From IMG/VR virus record IMGVR_UViG_3300005056_000222, positions 1 to 22,274 of that record: a stretch of 22,274 nt of DNA; one strand, 5' to 3'. Source of the stretch: a virus. Of this stretch, positions 5,991 through 14,484 are shown in pieces. The translations under genes were made by a program, and so were the position numbers. Below the pieces are notes generated by a model, which was given only the letters and a program-made list of their open reading frames with translations, was not told the DNA's origin and made no database searches. Positions within the stretch are counted from its first letter, which is position 1. Each line of letters opens with the position of its first letter.

Positions 5991-6267
5991 GGTAACCTTG
6001 GTAACCTGCAAGCGGAAATCGCCCGCAAAGCCTTATCAGGTAAGGGATTCCGGGTTTAAGCAAAAAGGTAACATTGGGGTAACTATAGGGTAACCAGATT
6101 ACCTTTTATAGAGGTAACTTTTTCACCACTTCACCTCTAATAAAATCAATGACTTAGAAAAAGGTTACCTTTTTGGTTACCTCAGATTACCTTTTTGAGG
6201 TAACCCGCTGCGCCCTTTGTAATCAATGACTTATGACCGATTCTCAGGCCAGATTACCGAGGTTACC
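5991..6267. repeat. Cluster of GGTAAC / GGTTACC repeats
   Basis: GGTAAC occurs on the plus strand at 5991, 6000, 6067, 6078, 6089, 6113 and 6199, and as GGTTACC at 6163, 6175 and 6261. Several are followed by a T-run or preceded by an A-run, and three are spaced about 11 bases apart (6067-6089). It could be an iteron-like protein-binding or origin region, or the relic of a gene end or leader. I cannot decide which. Confidence 0.55.
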
Positions 6268-6498
6268 TTTTTCCTGACCCCTCCCACGTTCAGAACGTGT
6301 CGCCGTCGCCATATGAGAACTTTGGTGCACATCACGGGGCGTGGTCGCATGTGGGCAGGTTGCAGGGCCGCAAATGACCCCTCTACGTGCATAAATCTGC
6401 ATAAAAACTTGCAGCCCTCTGACACCCCACGGGGCCAGCACTGGCGCGGCAAGGAGGGGGTCTAGAGACTGCATAAAAACCACTCAATGAAGCGAGCG

Positions 6499-6517
6499 GG
6501 TGGGGCGGGGTCTCAAC
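6499..6517 (+). other. Possible cos (cohesive end) site
   Basis: GGTGGGGCGGGG (6499-6510) differs at two of twelve places from the start of the P2 19-nt cohesive end, GGCGAGGCGGGG as I recall it. P2 cos lies just beyond the end of gene Q. Here it would be 1.6 kb beyond Q, with the PIN gene between. Three TGCATAAA words lie 20-110 bases to the left. The match is by eye and short. Confidence 0.3.
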
Positions 6518-6614
6518 CGCGCGCAACTGTTCAAAGCTGACGAGCAGCAGGGCCGAACATGCACAGGGGAACAGCGTGGTTAAATGGCGATTCCAACGCT
6601 TCTGAATACGCCCC

Positions 6615-8102
6615 ATGAGGAATGCTTTCTACGGCTACTATCCGCCGACCGCCCAAGAACTCGAAACACTGTGGCTTCAAGGGACCGTCGTGTTCGATAC
6701 AAATGTCCTGCTGAATTTGTATCGTTTGCCCGACGAGGCCCGAATTGACTTTCTCAAAGTCTTTGGACAGATCCAAGAGCGGCTGTGGATACCACACCAG
6801 GTTGCCTTAGAATTTCAGACCAACCGGATCACCGTAATCTCAGAGGGGCGCCGAAGCATCGAGACCACGCTTGCACGGAATCAGGAAATGGTTGCGAACG
6901 TCCGGAAGAACGTCGAGCAATTGCAGCTTGAGAAGCGCGGTCTTGGTATCGAACCAACAGGGCTATTGAAAGAACTGGAAGAGGCGAGCAAAGCAGTATC
7001 GGAAGCGGTTCAGAAGGTTCATCTCGCTCAACTCGATATTTCCTCCGACGATCCTATTCGCAGCCAGCTTGATGTCCTTTTTGAAGGCCGGGTTGGCGAT
7101 GGCCCGAAAACCCAGGAGGATCTCGACCTGCTCGTCACCGACGGGAGGCAGCGCTACGACGACGAGATCCCTCCAGGCTACAAGGACGCCGACAAGGGTA
7201 AGAATCCTAACGATGCCACGTTTATCTTTGATGGACTCCGTTACCAACGCGAATTCGGTGACCTGATCGTATGGCGTCAATTGATCGCGAAGGCAAAAGA
7301 GTGGAAAGCCGTACTCTTCGTGACTTCTGATCGCAAGGAAGACTGGTGGTGGCGCTCGAGTGGCAAAACCATGGGCCCGCATCCGTCGCTTCTGCGCGAA
7401 ATGCGCAGAAGCGCGCCGAATACTGTCTTCTGGATGTACACGTCAGATGCGTTCTTGGAGCAGGCAGGAACGTATTTAAACGTCCAGGTGAAGGACAACT
7501 CCGTTGCCGAAGTCAAGCAAGTCGCTACAGAGCAACACCTCTCGTTAGCGCTCGAAAGCCGCTGGCACAACGTTCTCACGAAGTCTCGCAAGAGCAGAGT
7601 CAAGTTTCCACAACACATCGCGGATGACAGCTCGTCAAACAATGTAGACGAGGTCTCGTACCTGAATATTGCATCTACCACGGCGTCCGAAATCATCTCG
7701 CAATGGCTTAGCGCTTCTGGGCTCAGTCCTCAAAAGGTGGGACCTCAATCGATATCCTTCGATGGCGCAAGTGACGGCGATTGGATGGTCCACGTAATCG
7801 GAGGGCTTACCTCTGCTGACACCCCGCGCATGAGACAAGAATTTTACCGGCTTCGCCTGGCAGACGCTCTTCGAGCGACTTCCTCTGGGGAGTTCCTTGC
7901 CCGCAACATCTGCTTCATTTTCGTATTTTTTAGTCAGGATCCCGACTATGTGTCGTGGTCGACGGAATTCGCTAACAGCCTTGAGATACAAGACCTTTCC
8001 AATGTCCATCGACTCATGATCGGTCACGTGAAGGACAACAAATTTGTCATGGACATCGATAGGAGGCACAAGCCCGGATGGACCCGTAATCTGGATCCAT
8101 GA
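6615..8102 (+). CDS. PIN-like domain protein (probable ribonuclease, cargo gene)
   Basis: The 495-residue protein opens with a PIN-like nuclease core: GTVVFDTNVLLNLYR (Asp28), an acidic site in VALEFQTNR, NPNDATFIFDGLRYQREFGD, and VLFVTSDRKEDWW. This is the arrangement of the PIN_8-type family, whose members are large and lack an antitoxin partner. An inserted coiled-coil-like helix (about 75-145) splits the core. The C-terminal 200 residues are unassigned and may sense or bind a partner. PIN domains cut RNA with metal ions. The gene ends 21 nt before the end of convergent Q, the place where P2 keeps host-interference genes. An anti-phage role is an inference. No clear ribosome binding site precedes ATG 6615. 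Confidence 0.8.
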   Translation: MRNAFYGYYPPTAQELETLWLQGTVVFDTNVLLNLYRLPDEARIDFLKVFGQIQERLWIPHQVALEFQTNRITVISEGRRSIETTLARNQEMVANVRKNVEQLQLEKRGLGIEPTGLLKELEEASKAVSEAVQKVHLAQLDISSDDPIRSQLDVLFEGRVGDGPKTQEDLDLLVTDGRQRYDDEIPPGYKDADKGKNPNDATFIFDGLRYQREFGDLIVWRQLIAKAKEWKAVLFVTSDRKEDWWWRSSGKTMGPHPSLLREMRRSAPNTVFWMYTSDAFLEQAGTYLNVQVKDNSVAEVKQVATEQHLSLALESRWHNVLTKSRKSRVKFPQHIADDSSSNNVDEVSYLNIASTTASEIISQWLSASGLSPQKVGPQSISFDGASDGDWMVHVIGGLTSADTPRMRQEFYRLRLADALRATSSGEFLARNICFIFVFFSQDPDYVSWSTEFANSLEIQDLSNVHRLMIGHVKDNKFVMDIDRRHKPGWTRNLDP

Positions 8103-8123
8103 GCGCGTCAAGACAAATTGCGG

Positions 8124-9125
8124 CTACTCCAGACCATACGGGATGAACCGCACAACTTCATCGTCTAGCCACTCATTGACCTCCGCAAGCCGCTCCTGCA
8201 GCGGCTTCACCTCGTTCCTCGCAAACACCAACGCCGCCTTCTCCACATCCCCAAATCCCCCGGTGTTGTTCGGAATAATCCCCATCAACTGCGGCGGCAC
8301 CCGGTGCGCCGCCAGCTGATCATCCCGCGTGACATTCTTCACATTCCAAAACTCATCCTTCGCCGCCACCTCGGAAACAGGGATCAACTGAATCCCATCC
8401 TTCTTCCCCGCCGGCGCGTACATGAACAGGTTCCGGAAATTCCCCGGCCCCTTGCTGCTCTTCAGTGCCTCGCGCAGGTTGTCGACGTCTTCCTGCTTCT
8501 GCGCGGCATCCGTCATGTACAGGATGAACCCGGCATGGCTCCCATTCTTGTAGTACCGCCGCCGGAACAACGTCGCTGACTCATTGAGCCATGTCGCATT
8601 CAACGCCGACAAGTACTCCGGCAGCCCGTACACCTCCTGGTTGATGTCTGGCTCCATCAGGTGGAACACGCTGCCCGGCTTGAACCTGTGCACGTCCTGC
8701 ATGTTCTGCACGAAAAAATAGCGATCCAGATCCACGCCCCGCCGCATGTACTTGGCCAACGCCGGCTCCAGAGCCATGGGCTTGCCCAGAACGTTGTTCC
8801 GCCGCTCCAGGTACCCATTGCCGAAGACCAGGTAATCCTGCACCCATCGCGCAAACGCCGAGCGAGACAGCAGTTTGTGGGGGATGAACGTCGACACCAG
8901 GATGTTCCGCTTCACGTAGATGGGCGAGCTGTTATGCACCGCCGCCCGAAACGTCCGCGCCAGGCCGTCCCAGGGCATGGGCGGCTCAAACCAGTCCCCC
9001 ATGCGCAAGCACTCCACGTAGTCCAGCAGCTCGCGCCGGTCCAGCACCGCTACCGGGTCACCGAATGAAAACGCCTCTATGCCGGAGGCCTGCGGCATCG
9101 TCTGCGCCGCGTCATTGATGCTCAT
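8124..9125 (-). CDS. Q: Phage portal protein (P2 gpQ family)
   Basis: The 333-residue protein is close in length to P2 gpQ (344). Family marks include EPPMPWDGLARTFRAAVHNS, the central PIYVKRNILVSTFIPH, VFGNGYLERRNN, FKPGSVFHLMEPDINQEVYG, and the C-terminal HRVPPQLMGIIPNNTGGFGD. Gp Q forms the dodecameric ring at the capsid vertex through which DNA enters and leaves. The start ATG (9125) overlaps the terminase stop as ATGA, which settles it against a longer open frame reaching 9317. It is transcribed leftward with P and converges on the PIN gene. Confidence 0.95.
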   Translation of the reverse strand: MSINDAAQTMPQASGIEAFSFGDPVAVLDRRELLDYVECLRMGDWFEPPMPWDGLARTFRAAVHNSSPIYVKRNILVSTFIPHKLLSRSAFARWVQDYLVFGNGYLERRNNVLGKPMALEPALAKYMRRGVDLDRYFFVQNMQDVHRFKPGSVFHLMEPDINQEVYGLPEYLSALNATWLNESATLFRRRYYKNGSHAGFILYMTDAAQKQEDVDNLREALKSSKGPGNFRNLFMYAPAGKKDGIQLIPVSEVAAKDEFWNVKNVTRDDQLAAHRVPPQLMGIIPNNTGGFGDVEKAALVFARNEVKPLQERLAEVNEWLDDEVVRFIPYGLE

Positions 9126-10903
9126 GACAACTCCATAATGCTCGTATTCGTTGACGTCAGGCCCTCCAGCGGCTCGTGCGCGATCGCGTGCATACACGCC
9201 CACGCCAGATCCGCGTGGCTGGTCTCTTCCGATCGTCCCGCCTGATAGGTGACCCGCCCGCCGGCCGCCGTGGTGGTCTTCCTGATCGACATGAACGAAG
9301 CCGCAAAATCCGTCCACCCCGCATCGAACTCCAACCGCCCTTTGCTAATCACGTCGTGCGCCTTCAGCACCAGCCCGGTCTTCACGTCGACCGAGTAGGT
9401 AAAGCCCCGCGCATCGGGCCGGGACTTGCTCACGAGCTGGTAGACCGCATCGCCAATGCCCGTTCGATCGATCCCGATGTACGTGACGTTGTAGCGATCG
9501 CACACCCGCCTGATAGCCTCTGCCTGTGCCTCGTAGTCGATGCCTCGGAACTGATGCTTTTCCAGCCCCCGGAACTTCCCGCCCGGCACGAGCGGCGGCG
9601 CGACCACGACCAGGGCGGCACTGTCTCCACCGCCGCCATTCGGGTCGTACCCGACCCACACTTCGCGATTGCCGAACGGCCGTGGCGACCAGTGCCGAAC
9701 GTCCTCCCACACCTCCCAGCTATCGACCATGCATCGCATCAGCATCGACAGCGGGAACACCGACGCCGTGTCGTCGATGAAGCCGCACATCAGGAGGTTC
9801 TCGAAGTCTGCGTCGCTGTACTCGAGTCGTAGCTGCGCGATGTCGAACAGGTTGCAGCCGCCCGCGATCGCGTCCTCGACCGTGACGATCTGCCGCCACT
9901 GACCATCGGCGCAGCGCCGGCCATGCCGCAGGTTCGCGTGGCTCACGTCCACGCGAATGTGGTCTTCCTTCCTCCGTCCGCGATTGAACAGCGCCCCCGA
10001 CCAGAACGGATACGCCTCGTGCGCCAGGCTCGACGGTGTCGAGAAATACGTCTGCCGCCACTTCGCATGGATGGCCATGCCGGAAGCCACCTTGCGCAAC
10101 TCCTGGTAGCGCTGGATCCAGAAGTACTCATCCAGGTACAGATTGCCGTGGTAGCTCTGCGCCGTGCGCGCGTTCGTGCCGAGGAAGTAGAGCGTTGCGC
10201 CGTTCGCCAGCACGATCGGATCACCCTTCAGCTCGACACCCGCCGCGTCCTTGGCGAACTGGATGATGTACTGCTTGAAGACATGCGCCTGCGCCTTGCT
10301 GGCCGAGAGGAAGATCTGGTTACGCCCCGTAGTCAACGCATCAATGAACGCCTCGCGGGCGAAGTACCATGTCGCGCCGATCTGCCGACTCTTGAGGATG
10401 TTGCGGATGCGTTCGGCCAGCCCTGCCTCATACCACACACGCTGGTACGCGAACATCGAATCCATGAACGCATCGGTCAGCGTCTCCTGCTGCTCGTCGC
10501 TGATCGCATTGCGCTCCGGCTTGCGTCGCGGCCCCTTGTTCCGGTTGGCGACGTTCGGGTTCAGGTCCACCTCATTGCCGCTCGACTCATACCGCCGCAC
10601 ACGCGCCAGCCGTTCGATCTGCCGGCCCAGTAGGTCGATCTCCTTGTAGTCCTTCCCCTCCTTCTGTTCCTTGCCGATCAGCAGCGCCATGCGCGCCTCC
10701 AGACTCGTGCCGATGCGCTCCACCACATCCGCCTTGTCCCAGGCATCGCGCCGCTTCCAGCCATGCACGGTCACGGCCTTCACGCCGATCATTTCCGCGA
10801 TACGCGCCACGCGATAGCCCCGCCAGTAGAGCAGCCGTGCAACGCGGCGCGGCTCCATCTCGGGGTCGAGCGAGTGCGAGGTAATGGGTGGAAGCGTAGT
10901 CAT
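9122..10903 (-). CDS. P: Terminase large subunit / ATPase (P2 gpP family)
   Basis: The 593-residue protein (P2 gpP about 590) opens with an HTH-like segment (ARIAEMIGVKAVTVHGWKRR, residues 34-52). The ATPase domain has a deviant Walker A, SRQIGATW (172-179), and Walker B, NLYLDEYFW (254-262). The C-terminal nuclease domain has VGYDPNGGGGDSAAL (Asp420) and TYIGIDRTGIGDAV (Asp479). It cuts at cos and pumps DNA into the procapsid with gpM. It is the first gene of the leftward P-Q operon and shares the 137-nt divergent region with O. Confidence 0.95.
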   Translation of the reverse strand: MTTLPPITSHSLDPEMEPRRVARLLYWRGYRVARIAEMIGVKAVTVHGWKRRDAWDKADVVERIGTSLEARMALLIGKEQKEGKDYKEIDLLGRQIERLARVRRYESSGNEVDLNPNVANRNKGPRRKPERNAISDEQQETLTDAFMDSMFAYQRVWYEAGLAERIRNILKSRQIGATWYFAREAFIDALTTGRNQIFLSASKAQAHVFKQYIIQFAKDAAGVELKGDPIVLANGATLYFLGTNARTAQSYHGNLYLDEYFWIQRYQELRKVASGMAIHAKWRQTYFSTPSSLAHEAYPFWSGALFNRGRRKEDHIRVDVSHANLRHGRRCADGQWRQIVTVEDAIAGGCNLFDIAQLRLEYSDADFENLLMCGFIDDTASVFPLSMLMRCMVDSWEVWEDVRHWSPRPFGNREVWVGYDPNGGGGDSAALVVVAPPLVPGGKFRGLEKHQFRGIDYEAQAEAIRRVCDRYNVTYIGIDRTGIGDAVYQLVSKSRPDARGFTYSVDVKTGLVLKAHDVISKGRLEFDAGWTDFAASFMSIRKTTTAAGGRVTYQAGRSEETSHADLAWACMHAIAHEPLEGLTSTNTSIMELS

Positions 10904-10946
10904 GCCGCAACGCTACCGGTCGTGCGCGCGTGTGCCACCTCGCCAG

Positions 10947-10971
10947 TGTTGTCAGCCCGGCCAGCACAACA
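10947..10971. promoter_or_regulatory. Ogr-type late promoter dyad between P and O
   Basis: TGTTGT (10947-10952) and ACAACA (10966-10971) form a perfect 6+6 dyad with 13 bases between. The P2 Ogr/Delta activator site is TGTTGT-N12-ACAACA, centred near -55. The dyad centre (10959) is about 55 bases from the P start and about 82 from the O start, so one activator site could serve both divergent late operons. Confidence 0.75.
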
Positions 10972-11040
10972 CGATCACGTTGCCCGCGCGCGGCGCGCTG
11001 CCCAACATGACAGCACGACAGAACCACCCATGAGGCAACC

Positions 11041-11886
11041 ATGTCTGGCAGCAGCCCAAAATTCTTCCGCATCGCCACCGAAGGCGCCACCAGCGACGGC
11101 CGCGTGATCGACCGCCAGATGCTCCTGCAGATGGCCGACAGCTACGACCCGAAAACCTACGGCGCCCGCATCAATCTCGAACACATCCGGGGTATCGACC
11201 CGTCCGGCCTGTTCAAGGCGTATGGCGATGTGACCGCGCTCAAGGCCGAGGAAGCCGACGGCAAAATGCGGCTCTATGCGCAACTGGACCCCACCCAGGA
11301 ACTGATCGCGCTGAGCAAGGCAAAGCAGAAGGTCTACTGCTCGATGGAAGTCAACCCGGACTTCGCCGATAGCGGCGAGGCATATCTGGTTGCCCTCGCC
11401 GTCACGGACAACCCGGCGAGCCTTGGCTGCGAGATGCTGCAGTTCAGCACCAAGGCCAAAGTCAACCCGCTCGCCGAGCGCAAACAGGATCCGGACAACG
11501 TGTTCTCGGAAGCGGTAGCCATCGACCTCGACTTCTCCACCGAACTGAACACGCCCACCCAGCACTCCGGCCTCGCCGCCAGCATCAAGCGCCTCTTCGC
11601 CCGCCAGGACAAGGCCGAATCCGGCAACACCGCCCAGCACGCGGACGCGCATGAAGCCGTGCAGATGCTCGCCGCAGAGATCAAGCAGATGGGGCAGAGC
11701 TTCACCAAAGTCACCACGGCGTTGGAGTCCATCGCCAGCCAGGTCGACGCGATCCAGACGGAGCAGACAAAAGACAAGGCCGAGTTCTCGAGCCTGAAGC
11801 AGACGCTGGAGTCCACCGAGAACTACAGCCGCCGCCCCACTGCCACCGGCGGCAACGGCGACGCCGACATCAAGACCGACTGCTGA
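11041..11886 (+). CDS. O: Capsid scaffolding protein / protease (P2 gpO family)
   Basis: The 281-residue protein (P2 gpO 284) has an N-terminal serine protease domain with Asp19 (TSDGR), His48 (INLEHIRG) and a serine in VYCSMEV (Ser101). Asp19 and His48 have the numbering known for P2. The C-terminal third is a helical scaffold, with coiled-coil character in QMLAAEIKQMGQSFTKVTTA. It builds the procapsid, cleaves itself, N and Q, then leaves. GAGG lies just before ATG 11041. This is the first gene of the rightward late operon. Confidence 0.95.
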   Translation: MSGSSPKFFRIATEGATSDGRVIDRQMLLQMADSYDPKTYGARINLEHIRGIDPSGLFKAYGDVTALKAEEADGKMRLYAQLDPTQELIALSKAKQKVYCSMEVNPDFADSGEAYLVALAVTDNPASLGCEMLQFSTKAKVNPLAERKQDPDNVFSEAVAIDLDFSTELNTPTQHSGLAASIKRLFARQDKAESGNTAQHADAHEAVQMLAAEIKQMGQSFTKVTTALESIASQVDAIQTEQTKDKAEFSSLKQTLESTENYSRRPTATGGNGDADIKTDC

Positions 11887-11912
11887 CCACTACCCCCCCC
11901 GGAGCCCACTCC

Positions 11913-12941
11913 ATGCGCAACAAGACTCGCCGCCTGTACGCGGCATATGAAGCCGAGATCGCCAAACTGAACGGCGTGGACCGCGTCGACCGAAAATTCA
12001 GCGTGCAGCCAAGCATCCAGCAACGGCTGGAAAGCAAGGTGCAGGAATCGAGCGAGTTCCTCTCGCAAATCAACATCCACGGCGTGACCGAGCAGGAAGG
12101 CGAGAAGATCGGCCTCGGCGTCTCCGGCCCGGTGGCCAGCACCACGGACACCAGCAAGGCCGAGCGCCAGACCCGCGACCTGTCGGCGCTGGACGCCCAC
12201 CGCTATCGCTGTGAGCAAACGAACTCGGACACCCACATCACCTACCAGCGGCTGGATGCCTGGGCCAAGTTCCCCGATTTCCAGACGCGCATCCGCGACG
12301 CCATCCTACGCCGCCAAGCACTGGACCGCATCATGATCGGCCTGAACGGCGTCAGGCGCGCGCCAACGTCAGACCGTATGGCCAACCCGCTGCTCCAGGA
12401 TGTGAACAAGGGCTGGCTACAGCATCTGCGCGAAGCCGCGCCCGAGCGTGTCCTGCACGGCGGCAAGGCCGAGGGCAAGATCGTGATCGACGACCGGAAA
12501 GAGAGCCGGGCCACACGCGACTACGGCACGCTCGACGCGCTCGTCTTCGACCTGTGCAATCAGCTCATCGCGCCGTGGTACGCCGAGGATCCCGATTTGG
12601 TCGTGATCTGCGGCCGCCAGCTTCTGGCCGACAAGTACTTCCCACTGGTGAACATGGATCGCGAGCCGACGGAAAGGCTCGCCGCCGACCTGATCATCAG
12701 TCAGAGGCGCATCGGCAACCTGCCCGCCGTGCGCGTGCCCTTCATGCCGCCGACATCGCTGCTGGTCACCCGTCTGGACAACCTGTCCATCTACTGGCAA
12801 GAAGGCAGTCGCCGTCGCACCATTGCCGACAACGCCAAGCGCGACCGCATCGAGAACTACGAATCCAGCAACGACGCCTACGTGATTGAAGATCTGGAAT
12901 GCGTCGCGATGGCCGAGAACATCGAAGTGGTGCTGGAATGA
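11913..12941 (+). CDS. N: Major capsid protein (P2 gpN family)
   Basis: The 342-residue protein (P2 gpN 357) has an HK97-type fold. Family stretches include FLSQINIHGVTEQEGEKIGL, TRDLSALDAHRYRCEQTNSD, the central WLQHLREAAPERVLH, PLVNMDREPTERLAADLIIS and a closing NAKRDRIENYESSNDAYVIE. The N-terminal segment (to about residue 30) is the part removed by gpO in P2. GGAG precedes ATG by about 10 nt, and the gene follows O after 26 nt. It overlaps M as ATGA. Confidence 0.95.
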   Translation: MRNKTRRLYAAYEAEIAKLNGVDRVDRKFSVQPSIQQRLESKVQESSEFLSQINIHGVTEQEGEKIGLGVSGPVASTTDTSKAERQTRDLSALDAHRYRCEQTNSDTHITYQRLDAWAKFPDFQTRIRDAILRRQALDRIMIGLNGVRRAPTSDRMANPLLQDVNKGWLQHLREAAPERVLHGGKAEGKIVIDDRKESRATRDYGTLDALVFDLCNQLIAPWYAEDPDLVVICGRQLLADKYFPLVNMDREPTERLAADLIISQRRIGNLPAVRVPFMPPTSLLVTRLDNLSIYWQEGSRRRTIADNAKRDRIENYESSNDAYVIEDLECVAMAENIEVVLE

Positions 12942-13660
12942 CGAGCCCGGCCCGGAATCACTTCCTGCGCGTGTCGGCGGCGCGCGCAGCTACCGCGGCA
13001 GATGCCGCCCACCCGCTGCGCCACGCCACTGGTCACGAACTGATGCTGGCCCAGCTCGCCGAGCACAAGCGGCAGCTCAAGCAGATCCAGTCCATCGAAC
13101 GCAAGGCCGACGCCAAGCGCTCGATGCTGCCCGACTACGCCGCATGGATCCAGGGCGTGCTGGAAGCGGACGCCGGCCTGCAGGACGAGGTGTTCATGAG
13201 CGTCATGGTCTGGCACATCGACGTGGGCGACTTCGCCGGCGCCCTGCCCATGGCCTGTTACGCCATTCGTCACCGCCTGGTGATGCCCGACCAGTACCAG
13301 CGCACCACTGCCTGCCTGATCGCCGAGGAATACGCGGCCATGGCCATCAAGGCCGCCGAGGCCAGCCAACCGGTGGACGTCGAGGCACTAGGCGAGATCG
13401 CACAGCTCGTCGAAGCCGAAGACATGCCCGACGAAGTACGCGCCAAGCTCCACAAGGCCATTGGGTACGCTGATCTCGCGCTGGTCGGCACCCTGCCCGC
13501 CGGCGAGCAGCAGGCGCGGCGACAGCACGCGCTGGCGAACCTGCAGCGCGCGTTCGAGCTGCACGACAAGGTTGGCGTGAAGAAGGACATCGAACGTCTC
13601 GAACGAGACATCAGGAATGCTGCCCCAGCCACCGCCAAGGAGGGCGACGGCAAGGGCTGA
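12938..13660 (+). CDS. M: Terminase small subunit (P2 gpM family)
   Basis: The 240-residue protein (P2 gpM 247) is helical. It contains the family core around KRSMLPDYAAWIQGVLEADA, then QDEVFMSVMVWHIDVGDFAG and the AIRHRLVMPDQYQRTTACLI segment. It binds cos DNA and hands it to gpP. The ATG overlaps the N stop by four bases, which fixes the start. The C-terminus is Lys/Gly-rich and followed by a 112-nt gap before L, unusual in this tight operon. Confidence 0.93.
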   Translation: MTSPARNHFLRVSAARAATAADAAHPLRHATGHELMLAQLAEHKRQLKQIQSIERKADAKRSMLPDYAAWIQGVLEADAGLQDEVFMSVMVWHIDVGDFAGALPMACYAIRHRLVMPDQYQRTTACLIAEEYAAMAIKAAEASQPVDVEALGEIAQLVEAEDMPDEVRAKLHKAIGYADLALVGTLPAGEQQARRQHALANLQRAFELHDKVGVKKDIERLERDIRNAAPATAKEGDGKG

Positions 13661-13772
13661 CACCGGGCGTGACCCCGCGCATCAGGCGGCACGGGGTGTC
13701 CACGGGCCACGCCACGCGGCAGGCCCCGAACGGTCACCCCGTCCACCGCCTCCATCGATCCATCTAGCACTC

Positions 13773-14240
13773 ATGTCTTCCTTCCTCGCTTCAGCACCGG
13801 CTCCGACCAACCTGCGCACGATCGTCAACGACGGGTTCTTCCCCGAAATCGACGTCAACACCGCGCTGGCGGCCATGCGTCAGGACGGCACCGCCACCGC
13901 CGAGCGCCTTCGCGCCGCGCTGGTCGATGCCGTGCTGTCGGTCAATGACGATCTGCGGTCGTGGCAAGCCATGCAGCAAGCGGCCGGCCACATGACGCTG
14001 GAAGCGGTACCAACCGGGCAGATCGACGGCAAGCCATCCCATCTGCACCGCTACTTGCGTGCCGTGTATTGCGAGGCCCGCGCCGGACTGATCGAGCGAT
14101 ACCGCGATTACGACGCCACGGCTGCAGGGGACCGTAAGGCCGAAGCCCTGATGCAGGCAGTCGAGGATCTGCGCCGCGACGCACGCTGGGCAATCAGCGA
14201 CATCGTGGGCCGGTCGCGCAGCACCGTGGCGTTGATCTGA
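13773..14240 (+). CDS. L: Head completion/stabilisation protein (P2 gpL family)
   Basis: The 155-residue protein (P2 gpL 169) starts at MSSFLASAP. Family features are TIVNDGFFPEIDVNTALAAM near the start and the end DLRRDARWAISDIVGRSRST. GpL plugs and stabilises the filled head at the portal. The frame is open upstream to 13617, but that part is Pro/Arg noise overlapping M. The stop overlaps the start of X by one base (TGATG). A 112-nt gap to M contains a loose ACGGGGTG/CACCCCGT inverted repeat (13691-13742). Confidence 0.92.
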   Translation: MSSFLASAPAPTNLRTIVNDGFFPEIDVNTALAAMRQDGTATAERLRAALVDAVLSVNDDLRSWQAMQQAAGHMTLEAVPTGQIDGKPSHLHRYLRAVYCEARAGLIERYRDYDATAAGDRKAEALMQAVEDLRRDARWAISDIVGRSRSTVALI

Positions 14241-14443
14241 TGCGCGTGATCACCATGCAGGGGGACACCGTGGACGCGATCTGCCACCGCGTCTATGGCC
14301 AGACGGCCGGCATCACCGAAGCCGTTCTGGAGGCCAACCAGGGCCTGGCCGATCTTGGCCCGGTCCTTCCGCACGGCACGCTCGTTGACGTGCCCGACCT
14401 CCCGCAGCAGCCCAAAGTGCGGCGCATCCAGTTGTGGGACTGA
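14240..14443 (+). CDS. X: Tail protein X (LysM-like)
   Basis: The 67-residue protein matches P2 gpX in length and pattern: an early GDTVDAICHRVYG, a central EAVLEANQGLADLG, and LPHGTLVDVPDLP. This is a LysM-like fold that probably binds peptidoglycan or links tail and tape components. Its start shares one base with the L stop, so the two are translationally coupled. Confidence 0.95.
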   Translation: MRVITMQGDTVDAICHRVYGQTAGITEAVLEANQGLADLGPVLPHGTLVDVPDLPQQPKVRRIQLWD

Positions 14444-14484
14444 CACGAGACACCAACAGAAGGCACCAACACAAGGAACCAACC

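Larger units (their letters stand above)
5866..6614. other. Non-coding region: SOS operator, GGTAAC cluster, possible cos
   Basis: No gene is convincing in these 750 bases. They hold the LexA box (5928-5947), an 18-nt inverse repeat of 1451-1468 (6020-6037), a cluster of GGTAAC/GGTTACC words (5991-6267), two copies of AATCAATGACTTA (6144-6156, 6221-6233), three TGCATAAA words (6389, 6399, 6470) and a G-rich sequence resembling the P2 cohesive end (6499-6517). Confidence 0.5.

Noticed and set aside
6226-6465. 79-codon open frame in the GGTAAC/cos-like region
   Set aside because: No ribosome binding site and no protein-like pattern; likely chance.
9176-10633. Long plus-strand frames opposite gene P
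   Set aside because: Antisense shadows of a GC-rich terminase gene.
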